DNA from: a virus
IMG/VR virus record: IMGVR_UViG_3300045258_000102
Span: 1 to 64,000 of that record
Direction: 5' to 3' (one strand)
DNA length: 64,000 bases
Positions 18,443 through 26,656 of this stretch are shown here, piece after piece (position 1 is the stretch's first letter; every line of letters begins with the position of its first letter). The notes beneath the pieces were generated by a model. That model made no database searches. It saw only the letters and a program-made list of their open reading frames with translations, and had not been told where the DNA came from. The position numbers were made by a program, and so were the translations under genes.

Positions 18443-18865
18443 CTACGCGCTGGCAAGAGCGTGCTCAGGCACTGAGACATCGGCTGGCGGCACCTTCCGC
18501 TCCTCCGCCTCGCCGTCGAGCAAAACCACCGCTTCCCCGCCACCACCGACGCCTTTGAAGAACGCCTCGGTCGGCGTCCCGCGCCAGTTGACGGTTACGA
18601 TATCGTCGAGCTTGAGCTTTTTGGCTCGATAGAGCTCAACAACTGTTGGCGGCAATAGCTCGTGCTTAATCGGCTCGCCGTGGCCCTCAGAAAACGCGAC
18701 GATCACCAGATCGTGGTCCCGCATCGGTTCGCCAATGCGATCGCACAGCCGCTTGAACCGCCAGTAAGCCTCGACGATCGCCGCCGGTAGCGCTGCGTGC
18801 TCATCGAGCAGCAGTATGTCTCGCATCTTCTGGACGATCGGCCTGGCAATCTCTCGCGTTTCCAT
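18443..18865 (-). CDS. Hypothetical late protein
   Basis: 140 residues, soluble. An N-terminal helical part (ARPIVQKMRDILLLDEHAAL) is followed by a beta segment (DHDLVIVAFSEG) and a Gly-rich loop (KGVGGGGEAVVLLDGEAE). No match to a known family. It lies between the terminator after the 285-residue capsid-region protein and the tailspike gene, so it may be a tail assembly helper. Confidence 0.55.
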   Translation of the reverse strand: METREIARPIVQKMRDILLLDEHAALPAAIVEAYWRFKRLCDRIGEPMRDHDLVIVAFSEGHGEPIKHELLPPTVVELYRAKKLKLDDIVTVNWRGTPTEAFFKGVGGGGEAVVLLDGEAEERKVPPADVSVPEHALASA

Positions 18866-18885
18866 CGTGTGCCTTTCAGCGGGCC

Positions 18886-18915
18886 AAAAAATCCCGAGCC
18901 CGCAGTGGGCCCGGG
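18886..18915 (-). terminator. Intrinsic terminator after the 285-residue gene
   Basis: On the minus strand a stem CCCGGGCCC / GGGCTCGGG (bases 18893-18915, one mismatch, 5-base loop) is followed by ATTTTTT (T run at 18886-18891). It lies in the 70-base gap before the 140-residue gene and would lower expression of the tail genes relative to the capsid genes. Confidence 0.75.
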
Positions 18916-18935
18916 AGCAAAGTTCAACAATCGAC

Positions 18936-19793
18936 CTATGGAGCGAGCTGGGCCCAGCGCCACTTGTCGATCGTGCAGCCGGCAGCCGCCGCCAAGGCTC
19001 CGTTCATCCAGCCGATGATCGGGCCCATCTGGACGTCGTCGGGGAAGTCCGTGCCGGCCGTTGCCGAACCGACCGTGTGGGTGGCGACCGGGATGCCGTC
19101 GACGAAATAGGTCAGCACGTCGGCTTGGTGGTCGTACTTCATGCCGAGGTTCAGGTAGGTGTCGGCCACCGAAGTTGCAACTGCTGTCGTTCCCGTGACA
19201 GTTGTTTGGGTCGTGCCGTTAATTCCCACCGGTGCCACGCCGTTGGCCTGATACATGGCCTTCCAGGTGGCGGCCGACCCGATCTTGAGGAAGCCGAGGA
19301 AGTTCTGGGTCGTGATGATCACGTCGCCGGTCGTGAGCGGAAGGCCCACAATCAGCGTTCCAGCGTCCATCAGTCCCACGCAGCAAGAGCCCGCGGTCGC
19401 AGCAGCCGAAGGAATGCAGAGCCGCGCTTCGCCCCAGAACTTGCCGACATTCGCGAGCTTGCTGATCCGGAAAGGCGTGACCAGCGTGCGGAGCGAGATC
19501 GAGAGGTCAGCCGTCGTCGTGGGCGACATCTTGAGTGCCCCGAACAGACCGGCTGTCGAATCGCTGACGTCCGTGAAGGCACCGCCCGCGGAACTGAAGC
19601 CGACGTAGCTGCCATAGTCGGCCGCGGTTGTCGGATCGGTCGTGGGCTTGGTCAAAAAGTCGCTCTCGAGCAAGCAGCCGCGCAGCGATCCATCGCGGAG
19701 CCGATTGACTTCGCAGTCGTACCAGATGCTGTTGCTGTAAGCGCCGGACGGCGCCTCGTTCTTATAGATCGAGTTTTGAGTCTGATTGGACAT
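18936..19793 (-). CDS. Putative capsid decoration or head fibre protein
   Basis: 285 residues, the first gene after the major capsid protein. Beta-rich, with a segment (ADVLTYFVDGIPVATHTVG) like the LamG / concanavalin-type strand that ends in a displayed loop. Near residue 120 it has GKFWGEARLCIPSAA. A terminator-like hairpin lies on each side, so its level is set apart from capsid and tail. Decoration or head-fibre roles are the usual finds at this locus; the call is positional. Confidence 0.5.
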   Translation of the reverse strand: MSNQTQNSIYKNEAPSGAYSNSIWYDCEVNRLRDGSLRGCLLESDFLTKPTTDPTTAADYGSYVGFSSAGGAFTDVSDSTAGLFGALKMSPTTTADLSISLRTLVTPFRISKLANVGKFWGEARLCIPSAAATAGSCCVGLMDAGTLIVGLPLTTGDVIITTQNFLGFLKIGSAATWKAMYQANGVAPVGINGTTQTTVTGTTAVATSVADTYLNLGMKYDHQADVLTYFVDGIPVATHTVGSATAGTDFPDDVQMGPIIGWMNGALAAAAGCTIDKWRWAQLAP

Positions 19794-19804
19794 GGAAGAT
19801 TCCT

Positions 19805-19837
19805 AAAAAAGCGTCTGGCGGCACGCCCCTGTGCCGC
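19805..19837 (-). terminator. Terminator-like hairpin after the capsid gene
   Basis: On the minus strand GCGGCAC and GTGCCGC (7 bp, 6-base loop, bases 19818-19837) are followed, 7 bases on, by TTTTTT (19805-19810). The 139-base gap between the capsid and decoration genes also has two GC-rich dyads (near 19860-19875 and 19902-19914), one of them CCCGGC-TT-GCCGGG. Confidence 0.55.
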
Positions 19838-19932
19838 TGGTTCGGATCACCGGCCACATAGCCGGCGAGCCTGGGCCCCGTGCCCCCACGGTTCTGTTCG
19901 CCCCGGCAAGCCGGGACAGGGGACGCAAACCG

Positions 19933-20991
19933 CTACAGCGACGCAACGCCGTTACGGCGCCGATCGATGCAGAGATAGTTGTGGCGCAGGTCCGTGTAGA
20001 CCGCGTACTTGTTGTGCATTCCCGCCACCTTTTCAGCCTCATGCTCGTACAGGTACACGCCTTCCAGCACCGGTGTGATGAACGTGTCGGTATTGAAGAA
20101 GTACACCGGGTTCGTCGTGTCGGCATCCAGCGCCTGACACACGCGGAACGGGCTGCCGTTGAACGTGAGCGGGCCGCCCTGATTTCCACCCATCGGGTAG
20201 ATATCGCGGCCGAGGTTCTCGTTCTGCGACTCGCCGATTTCCTCGATCGTGCTCATCGTCGGCCGATTGAGCAGAATCCGATAACTGGTGAGGATGCTAG
20301 CCGACGTGTAGCTGTCGACCGCGATCGGCGTCTTGAACTTGGTGTAGAACGCCATGTCGCGAAGCTTCTTGATTAGGTCGCCCTTCGTGACGCTGACGTA
20401 CTTGACGTTGTAATTCTTATAATTCGAATTACCCGGCTTCGAGAGGTCGACGCCGGCCGCGGTCGTGAAGCCGGATGCGTACCCGCCGTTGAAGCCCGCC
20501 GTCCCTGCGCCCGTGTACTTCACGAGCCAATACTGAAGGCCCCACGGGACCGTGGGATCTGCAGCGTCCGGAGCGGCGAAGAACTTGTCTTCGAGCTTCT
20601 CAACCAGCGAGAGCAGCGCGCCATAGCGCTTGGCCTTCATCAAGTCGAAGACCTGTGCCTTACCGCGGTTGACCAGCATGTCGCGGCGGTCCCACGTGTA
20701 GTTCGTGGTCACGTCGCACCAACTGACGGAGATTTGCTCCATCAGGTCTTCGAAGTTCGGCGAGTCGACGTCCATGTAGCCGACGTACTTCGCCGCGTCG
20801 GGCGTCCGCGTCATCAAATTGCGCTGAACGCCACGTCCCGACTGGAACATGATCTTGTCCTTCTTGAACAAGATCGGGAACACTTCGTAGTCGACGAACT
20901 TCTGCGAGAGCGGCTGAAAACTGGGCGGACCGAGGTCGAGCTGTGTGCTCTTGGCCAAGTCCAAGTACGAATCGGCCATCATGGTGGTCAT
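19933..20991 (-). CDS. Major capsid protein
   Basis: 352 residues. Upstream is the acidic scaffold-like gene; downstream a terminator, as for the most abundant virion gene. Features fit an HK97-fold coat protein of the podovirus type: an N-terminal part with FQSGRGVQRNLMTRTPD, a long helix with LVEKLEDKFFAAPDAADPT, then PWGLQYWLVKYTG and a C-terminal beta end (KYAVYTDLRHNYLCIDRR). AGGA lies upstream of ATG 20991. Size agrees with single-domain coat proteins (about 320-430 residues). Confidence 0.85.
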   Translation of the reverse strand: MTTMMADSYLDLAKSTQLDLGPPSFQPLSQKFVDYEVFPILFKKDKIMFQSGRGVQRNLMTRTPDAAKYVGYMDVDSPNFEDLMEQISVSWCDVTTNYTWDRRDMLVNRGKAQVFDLMKAKRYGALLSLVEKLEDKFFAAPDAADPTVPWGLQYWLVKYTGAGTAGFNGGYASGFTTAAGVDLSKPGNSNYKNYNVKYVSVTKGDLIKKLRDMAFYTKFKTPIAVDSYTSASILTSYRILLNRPTMSTIEEIGESQNENLGRDIYPMGGNQGGPLTFNGSPFRVCQALDADTTNPVYFFNTDTFITPVLEGVYLYEHEAEKVAGMHNKYAVYTDLRHNYLCIDRRRNGVASL

Positions 20992-21019
20992 GGGTCGCGT
21001 TTCCTATGCTGGCCTGGAA

Positions 21020-22153
21020 CTACAGATAGTCGCCACCGGTGTCTTTTGGGCGCGTGCTGCCGATTTTGTCTGCGATGGCCGACTCGCGAGCGACTGCGCG
21101 CTCACGAGGGCCATCCTTCACAGGGCCGCGGCCTGTTGGCTTCGCGAGCGACTGTCGGTTGCGCTTCTGGACTTCGGCACGGACTTCGTTCCGGGCGGTT
21201 GTTTTAAGGATGTCGTGGTGCAGAGCCGCCAAAGCGCGGGCCTGCCTGTCGGCAATGGGTGAAACAGGCCGACCATTCGCTCGGTCGATCTGCTCACGCA
21301 ACATCGTCTCCTGCGCCAGCTTGATCCGATTCGCTCGTTGTGGGCTGTCGGCCGGGAGATCGTAAATCTCGCCCTTGCCGTATAGCTCGCGGAGCTCTTC
21401 GGGGACTGAGTTGCAGAAGGTATCCATGTCCCGCGTGAAGCGGGCAGCATCTTCAGCCTGAACGCGGCTGGTGAATTGGTTTTGTTGCTCGCGCAACTGG
21501 GCGTTTTCCGCCTCGACTCGATTCAGCTTGGTGACGATTGGATCAAAGAGACCGCTAATCGCCTCGATGGCTGACGGCTCGAAGATTTCCGGATCGAGTA
21601 GCTTGGCCTTGATCGCTTCGAATTCGGCGACCTCGGCGGAAGTCGGCTGCGCGGCCGAGACCTGCGCCGGTGCAGCCGGTTGCTGTGCTGGCGGCGCGGC
21701 TTGCTCGGCTGGCTGCGCCTCCTGCCCGCCCATGCTCGCTTTGAAAGCGGCGACTTCACGAGCGTCGATCACCCGCAGCGTTTGCTCGAGATTGGCTCGG
21801 CTGCCGAAGCCCTTGGCCTCTTCCGGCGTGATTTCGTAGCGACTGGCGCGAGCGAGGATCTCGGCGTCGAATTCGTCGGCTTCCGGCGTTTCGGCAACAG
21901 CTGCGGCTTCTGGCTCGGCGGGGGCTTCGGCGGCTTCGGCTTCCGGTGCCGCAGCATCTTCGACCGGAGTTTCCTCGGCAGCGTCATCGACCGGAGCGTC
22001 GTCGATCGGCTGATCGTCGAGATCATCAACCGGCGGCTGGCCGTAATTCGGATCGACCGCGTCGTACTGGTTTTCAGCCGGCGCGTTCTGCGTGGTCGAG
22101 GGATCGGCTTCGGCGACTGCGCTGCCGGGTTGGTCGCTGGTGGCTGTTGACAT
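21020..22153 (-). CDS. Scaffold protein
   Basis: 377 residues from ATG 22153; a longer open frame would run through the terminator hairpin just upstream and is unlikely. The first 120 residues are very acidic and Ala/Pro/Glu-rich (EAEAAEAPAEPEAAAVAE), the middle is a helical charged coil (VEAENAQLREQQNQF) and the end is basic. An acidic disordered head plus coiled coil directly before the coat gene is the standard phage scaffold layout. It guides procapsid assembly and leaves before maturation. Confidence 0.8.
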   Translation of the reverse strand: MSTATSDQPGSAVAEADPSTTQNAPAENQYDAVDPNYGQPPVDDLDDQPIDDAPVDDAAEETPVEDAAAPEAEAAEAPAEPEAAAVAETPEADEFDAEILARASRYEITPEEAKGFGSRANLEQTLRVIDAREVAAFKASMGGQEAQPAEQAAPPAQQPAAPAQVSAAQPTSAEVAEFEAIKAKLLDPEIFEPSAIEAISGLFDPIVTKLNRVEAENAQLREQQNQFTSRVQAEDAARFTRDMDTFCNSVPEELRELYGKGEIYDLPADSPQRANRIKLAQETMLREQIDRANGRPVSPIADRQARALAALHHDILKTTARNEVRAEVQKRNRQSLAKPTGRGPVKDGPRERAVARESAIADKIGSTRPKDTGGDYL

Positions 22154-22165
22154 GACGTGCCAATG

Positions 22166-22201
22166 AAAAAGGGGACCGGCGATTTTTGAATCGCGGTCCC
22201 C
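22166..22201 (-). terminator. Intrinsic terminator just ahead of the scaffold gene
   Basis: On the minus strand GGGGACC / GGTCCCC plus an inner GCGAT / ATCGC (12 bp in total, one bulge, bases 22171-22201) is followed at once by TTTTT (22166-22170), 12 bases before the scaffold ATG. Strong and well formed. It would cut off terminase/portal transcription or act as an RNA stop and processing point, which implies a separate start for capsid transcription. Confidence 0.8.
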
Positions 22202-22206
22202 CTTCA

Positions 22207-22290
22207 AGGGCCGTCGTGAAGGCGACACAGCGGGGAGCTTATTCCCACCGTCGCCCTATTCAGGTTGGCCGCGGTTCAAAACCCGCGGTC
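22207..22290. other. Structured intergenic stretch with two more hairpins
   Basis: Between the terminator and the next gene stop are two further dyads: GGCGACGGTGGG / CCCCGCTGTGTCGCC around 22214-22254, and CCGCGG / CCGCGG around 22270-22290. Neither is followed by a T run. With the terminator this makes three hairpins in about 120 bases. Confidence 0.55.
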
Positions 22291-22300
22291 CCATGGATTG

Positions 22301-22534
22301 TTACACCAGTTGTGTAATTTGGATGTCTCGTTCGCGAAGGATTGGCTTGCCGTTGCAGGTCATCTGCTCAGTGAGTCCCGGGTGCAAGTCGCGGCCGATG
22401 ACGGCGTTTTGCCGTTTCTGCAAGTCTTCCAGCTCGTAGTAAAGCTGATCGCTGACCACGAAGTGGGTCACCCCGCGCGCCGCGAGCGTCCGCATGGCTC
22501 CGACGATCTGCTTCTCTCTTTCGGTTCGTTCCAT
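22301..22534 (-). CDS. Hypothetical small late protein
   Basis: 77 residues from ATG 22534 (a TTG 36 bases upstream would add 12). Charged and helical at first (ERTEREKQIVGAMRTLAARG), then a short strand (THFVVSDQLYYELEDLQKRQ). No known family. It sits between the portal-side genes and the scaffold and is followed by the three-hairpin stretch. Confidence 0.55.
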   Translation of the reverse strand: MERTEREKQIVGAMRTLAARGVTHFVVSDQLYYELEDLQKRQNAVIGRDLHPGLTEQMTCNGKPILRERDIQITQLV

Positions 22535-22594
22535 AGTGGCATCTTGGAAACTATTCCCGCGATTTGTCAAATGGGGCTGGCGCGGTTTGTGGGG

Positions 22595-22981
22595 CTAGAC
22601 GTCGACGTACCGCTGTGGTGAAGCGTCGCCGTAGCCGCCGGATCGGTCGAAAAATCCGAACACCTGACAATGTTTTTTGCGGTGTGCCCTGTCGCGGAAG
22701 ATGGCGCGGCCGTCGGGCGTGTACTCGGTGTTAATCCCATGCTGCCGAGCAAGCGCCTTGGCCTCTTCGATTTGGTCAGGGTGGACGCCGGCGGCATTTG
22801 AGTAGATTGGCCACTTGGGAATCGACCGCCGCAGCCCCTTGCCGTTCGGCAGTTGGCCCTGCAGTTCCTCTCGGAATCGCTCGGCGTCGGCGCTGATTTC
22901 AGCGCAGATTGCTTGCTCGGTTTCCGGCGTGACCTCGACGACCTTTGTGCCGTCGTGGATGAATTTGCGTTTGTGTGCCAT
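22595..22981 (-). CDS. Hypothetical late protein
   Basis: 128 residues. The N-terminus (KRKFIHDGTKVVEVTPETEQ) looks like a beta hairpin followed by helices; the C-terminus reads HRKKHCQVFGFFDRSGGYGD. Similar small proteins of unknown role are common next to phage portals. The stop of the portal-side gene is two bases away. Confidence 0.6.
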   Translation of the reverse strand: MAHKRKFIHDGTKVVEVTPETEQAICAEISADAERFREELQGQLPNGKGLRRSIPKWPIYSNAAGVHPDQIEEAKALARQHGINTEYTPDGRAIFRDRAHRKKHCQVFGFFDRSGGYGDASPQRYVDV

Positions 22982-22983
22982 CG

Positions 22984-24777
22984 CTACGCCCCTGCCGCCG
23001 GCGCGGCGGTCGCCTGCAATTCGGCCGGCTGCTGCGTCAAACCCATTAAGTGGCTAATTAAGACTTTGCTCTTTCCAGCTTCTGTCGCGCCAGAAGTGTT
23101 CACGCGGTTGTACGTCCGCGTCGTGTTCTGCGGCATCGCCGGCGGGTCAACTGGTCCGCGCTCGGGGTACTGCTCGCCTTGGGTGTAAACATTGATCCGC
23201 GCGATTTCCGGCGTGTGTAGGTAACGCGCGCATGTCTTGTCAAAGAATTCCCAATCAACCGTCTGGCCTTGCTGCATTCGCATTGGCAACGACGGCATGA
23301 GCACTTGCTCGACCCACTGGATGAGCGACTGTGCTTTCTCCGTTGGCGACCGCGCCGGCTCAGAGAACGGATTGACTTTGAAGTTGTAGTCGAAGAAGCG
23401 GCCCTTCTTTTGGTCTTGCGTAAACCGAATCGGAATCGAGTACGGCGTCCCTTCGATACTCTTGAGCAAGTTGTAATCTGATAGCGGGTCTGTCCACAGC
23501 CACCAGGCCATGCTTTGCAGTGCACCGGTGCGGAACTCCGACACGGTCTCTTGCATATCACGCACTTGGCTACTCGCGCTATTGGCGAGTAGCTCATCCT
23601 GGCCGACAGTCCGACTCTGCGCTCCGAGTCCGGCAAGAGAGCTGAGGTTGCCGCCGAAGTAGTCGGCGAGCGCTTTGGCCTGTAGCGCCATCGCGAGCGT
23701 TTTATCGTTCGCGCCGCCGTACGTGTATTCCTCACATTTGCCGTTTCCCTCGATGTAGATTGCCTGCCCATCTTCCGACTCGACAATTCTCTCACCGTCG
23801 TCCGCTGCGCTGCCCGGGACCGCCAGGATCGACTTCTGCCGATCGGCTTGCTGCGACGCCTTCACAAAATTTCGGTTCGTGATGTCGTGCAAATCCATCA
23901 GGCCGCCGATGAACCCAGTCGGGATGACGTTGCCCGGCACTCGCCCGATGCAACAGTCGTGATAAGGCCCGCGATCGGGACCTTCCCAGTTGAAATCATC
24001 GAGCGGGAGCCACGGCTGGTTGTCGACGCGAACAATAATTCGGTTTTCGAATGGCAGCCACAACTCCTGCAAAATCAAGTCGTCCTCGTAGTCATCGACG
24101 CGCGGGGTGTTGCCTTGGCTGAGCGACTCCGCGTGCCGGTCCATCGAATCTCCGGGCCGCCAATTAAAGTCTTGGCCGGCGGACTTCGGGATTTTGTCGC
24201 GAATTGCTTTGCTGAATGTTTTGTTGTAGACGACCCACTCGCGCGGAACTGAGTAGCGATGACCGATGTAACGCTGCTCCTGCCAGCTTTTAGCCCGCAT
24301 GTCGAGAATCGCGTCGGCCAGCAGTACTCGCTGGGCAAAAATATGGCCGGCACTGCGCAGGTAATCCTCTCCGCCGTCTGGCGTATCTTTGACGGTAATC
24401 CCGACTTTCATAATGCCCATCTTCAGGAGGGAGTCTAGGATCGTGCCGTTGGAAGAATCTTCAAAGCTGGTGCGGCGAATTTCTTCGTTGAGCGCCAGTT
24501 CCATGTCAGCCGCGCAGGGCTGCAGGTCTTTGTACGGGGTGTCGCACATGGATTGCAGGCCATGCGAACTTAGCTCCCGGTGAATGATCCGCAGCGCTAG
24601 CTCGGCCATGTTGATCGGCGTTGGCGTCGAAGAGCCGTCGTCGCCGTACTGCTGGCCGACAATCTGCTTGATATGCGAAACGACTTGCTTTTCGTGAGGC
24701 CGTTTTCTCTCGTCGCTCCACTGAATGGACTGGTCGAGCTTGGCCAAGTCTTGCAGATTTTGCGGATCGAACGGCAT
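22984..24777 (-). CDS. Portal protein
   Basis: 597 residues, within the usual portal range. It follows TerL by 52 bases and precedes scaffold and coat, the normal order. Features agree: an N-terminal helical region with repeated Asp/Gln positions, a middle segment EEIRRTSFEDSSNGTILD followed by GIMKVGITVKD (portal stem region), then a long helix-rich clip part and a Pro-rich, disordered tail (PERGPVDPPAMPQNTT). Forms the 12-subunit ring for DNA entry and tail joining. Confidence 0.8.
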   Translation of the reverse strand: MPFDPQNLQDLAKLDQSIQWSDERKRPHEKQVVSHIKQIVGQQYGDDGSSTPTPINMAELALRIIHRELSSHGLQSMCDTPYKDLQPCAADMELALNEEIRRTSFEDSSNGTILDSLLKMGIMKVGITVKDTPDGGEDYLRSAGHIFAQRVLLADAILDMRAKSWQEQRYIGHRYSVPREWVVYNKTFSKAIRDKIPKSAGQDFNWRPGDSMDRHAESLSQGNTPRVDDYEDDLILQELWLPFENRIIVRVDNQPWLPLDDFNWEGPDRGPYHDCCIGRVPGNVIPTGFIGGLMDLHDITNRNFVKASQQADRQKSILAVPGSAADDGERIVESEDGQAIYIEGNGKCEEYTYGGANDKTLAMALQAKALADYFGGNLSSLAGLGAQSRTVGQDELLANSASSQVRDMQETVSEFRTGALQSMAWWLWTDPLSDYNLLKSIEGTPYSIPIRFTQDQKKGRFFDYNFKVNPFSEPARSPTEKAQSLIQWVEQVLMPSLPMRMQQGQTVDWEFFDKTCARYLHTPEIARINVYTQGEQYPERGPVDPPAMPQNTTRTYNRVNTSGATEAGKSKVLISHLMGLTQQPAELQATAAPAAGA

Positions 24778-24829
24778 GTATTACTCGCTTTCGGTTCGGA
24801 GCGCATCGTGGTCGCTACTGGTGAATTTT

Positions 24830-26656
24830 TCAAGTTGGCCAGATGCCGATGGGGCGTTCGCCGCCCTGCTTCATTAGCTTTTGCGCCTTCTGTCGTCGCC
24901 ACTCAAACGAACCCTCGGGCGGCTTCCGATCTTCCTTCTCGCTCCGCTTGCGGATCTCACTGAACGCGCGCACGGCGAGCGCGTCGGCAATCACCATGTC
25001 GCCGTGGTTCTCGCCTTTGGCCGACGGGTCGGGAGTGCTTTTGCTGCGAGCGTGGATAATGCTGCCGTCCGTGTCGGTCACGTACTGCAGGCATTCACGC
25101 AGCGCAGCCTCGGAGCGGTTGAAGATCGATTGCTGCTTGAGCGCGACGAGGTACGAGTCGATGAGCGTCCGCTTCGTGTCTTTGTTGGTCCAGAAACCAG
25201 GCCGGTTGGTGCGTTCTTTGGCGTAGTCGGTCTCGTCCGACCGGCGGTAGAAGAAGCGGCGGTAGCCGCTGTCGACGATGACTTTGCCAAACGCGGCGCC
25301 TGGCCCGTTGGCCTCCCAGATGATAAACGCGTCGCCGAGCCAATAGGCCATGGCGAGCACGTACTGCGCGAAGTCAGCCGGAAACACCGCATTGGACGTG
25401 AACTGGGCGATTTTCTGGCCGGTGCTGACCTGCCAGGCGGCCGCGACCGAGTTGCTCGACTTTTCGGTGCCGCCGCCCTGCGCGATGTCGGCGCCAATCA
25501 CGATGTCCGACCAGTGCGAACGCGGACCGCGGTCGGGATCCGGGTCAAACCAAATCTGAAAATGCCCATCTGGCCGCTCAATCCATTCCGGTTTCTTCCA
25601 GCCGTCGGGGAAGACGAGCTCGCCGGTGTCTTTCGGCTTCGGCTTGATGGCGTATTTCTTGATCTGCGTTTCGATGACGTCGACCGGGAAGTACTGCCAG
25701 CCGCTCTTGAGATAGCCGATGTTCCAATTCCGCGCCATGTACTGCGGGTTCGGCGCGTCAACTTCGGCCGCGTCGTAGGCTGGGCTGCGCGTCTCGCCGT
25801 CGAGGATGAACTTGTAGCTGCGCGGGAACTTGTATTCTTTGTCGATGACGTCGAGCACGTAGCCGCCGCCTTCGTCGTCGTGCACTGACCGGTACATTCC
25901 GGCGCCTTTGATCGGGTGATCGTGCCAGTGCAACCGAATCACGCGGTCCGGACTATTGGCCATCAGCTTTTCGCGGATGTCGTAGTACGCGCCGCTGGCG
26001 CCTTCCGGCGTGCCGCCGAGGATTAGACAGTCGGTTGCCTCGGCGCAGGCGTCGATGATCGCGTAGTCGTCTTCGATCGCCGGGAACTCGTCGATAAAGA
26101 TAGCGGTTCGGCGACCACCGCGGCCGAAATCGGTGTTGGTCGACTCGCCGTCGATCTTCGAGTTGTTCGTGAGATTCTCGAAATGCAGATTCTTGCGTCC
26201 TATCGGCGGCACCATCCATTTCGGTAGCCGCGCGAGCAGGTAGTCGATCTTCGAGAACAGCGAATCATCGTCGCCTTCGACCGCCTTTTCCTTGCGGCTG
26301 CCGCACAGGAAGGTCCGATTCGAACGGAACAAAAAGTACCAAACAAAGACCGCTAGGATCAGCCAGGTCATTCCCATCGTCCTGGACTTTTCCAGCAGCA
26401 GTCGGTGCTTTCCGATCGCGCTGATGATCTTGAGCGCGGCGCGCTCTTGTGCTGGCCACAAAACGAAGAGCCGATTGGGGTTGTCTGGATAGCTCTTCGG
26501 ATTGAAAGTCCAGCAGTACGTGTTGATAAAATACACCGGATCGCGCGAGCACCTGATCCATTGCTCCTCTTGGAAGTCGACGTCGTGCTCCGCCCGCTCG
26601 AGGATCGCACGGCGATAGCGAGAATTCTTTTGCAGATTTGAGGGCGCGGCAATCAT
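24830..26656 (-). CDS. terL: Terminase large subunit
   Basis: 608 residues. ATPase domain: a Walker A-like LLEKSRTMGMTW at 87-98, Walker B AIFIDEFPA with Asp189-Glu190, and a coupling motif LILGGTPEGASG at 211-221. Nuclease domain: VIGADIAQGGG with Asp390 as first metal ligand. The enzyme cuts concatemers and drives DNA through the portal. ATG overlaps the upstream stop (ATGA). Length and motif order are normal for the family. Confidence 0.92.
   Translation of the reverse strand: MIAAPSNLQKNSRYRRAILERAEHDVDFQEEQWIRCSRDPVYFINTYCWTFNPKSYPDNPNRLFVLWPAQERAALKIISAIGKHRLLLEKSRTMGMTWLILAVFVWYFLFRSNRTFLCGSRKEKAVEGDDDSLFSKIDYLLARLPKWMVPPIGRKNLHFENLTNNSKIDGESTNTDFGRGGRRTAIFIDEFPAIEDDYAIIDACAEATDCLILGGTPEGASGAYYDIREKLMANSPDRVIRLHWHDHPIKGAGMYRSVHDDEGGGYVLDVIDKEYKFPRSYKFILDGETRSPAYDAAEVDAPNPQYMARNWNIGYLKSGWQYFPVDVIETQIKKYAIKPKPKDTGELVFPDGWKKPEWIERPDGHFQIWFDPDPDRGPRSHWSDIVIGADIAQGGGTEKSSNSVAAAWQVSTGQKIAQFTSNAVFPADFAQYVLAMAYWLGDAFIIWEANGPGAAFGKVIVDSGYRRFFYRRSDETDYAKERTNRPGFWTNKDTKRTLIDSYLVALKQQSIFNRSEAALRECLQYVTDTDGSIIHARSKSTPDPSAKGENHGDMVIADALAVRAFSEIRKRSEKEDRKPPEGSFEWRRQKAQKLMKQGGERPIGIWPT

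Noticed and set aside
22153-22228. Longer scaffold start at 22228
   Set aside because: It would place the terminator hairpin inside the coding region; ATG 22153 lies just after it.
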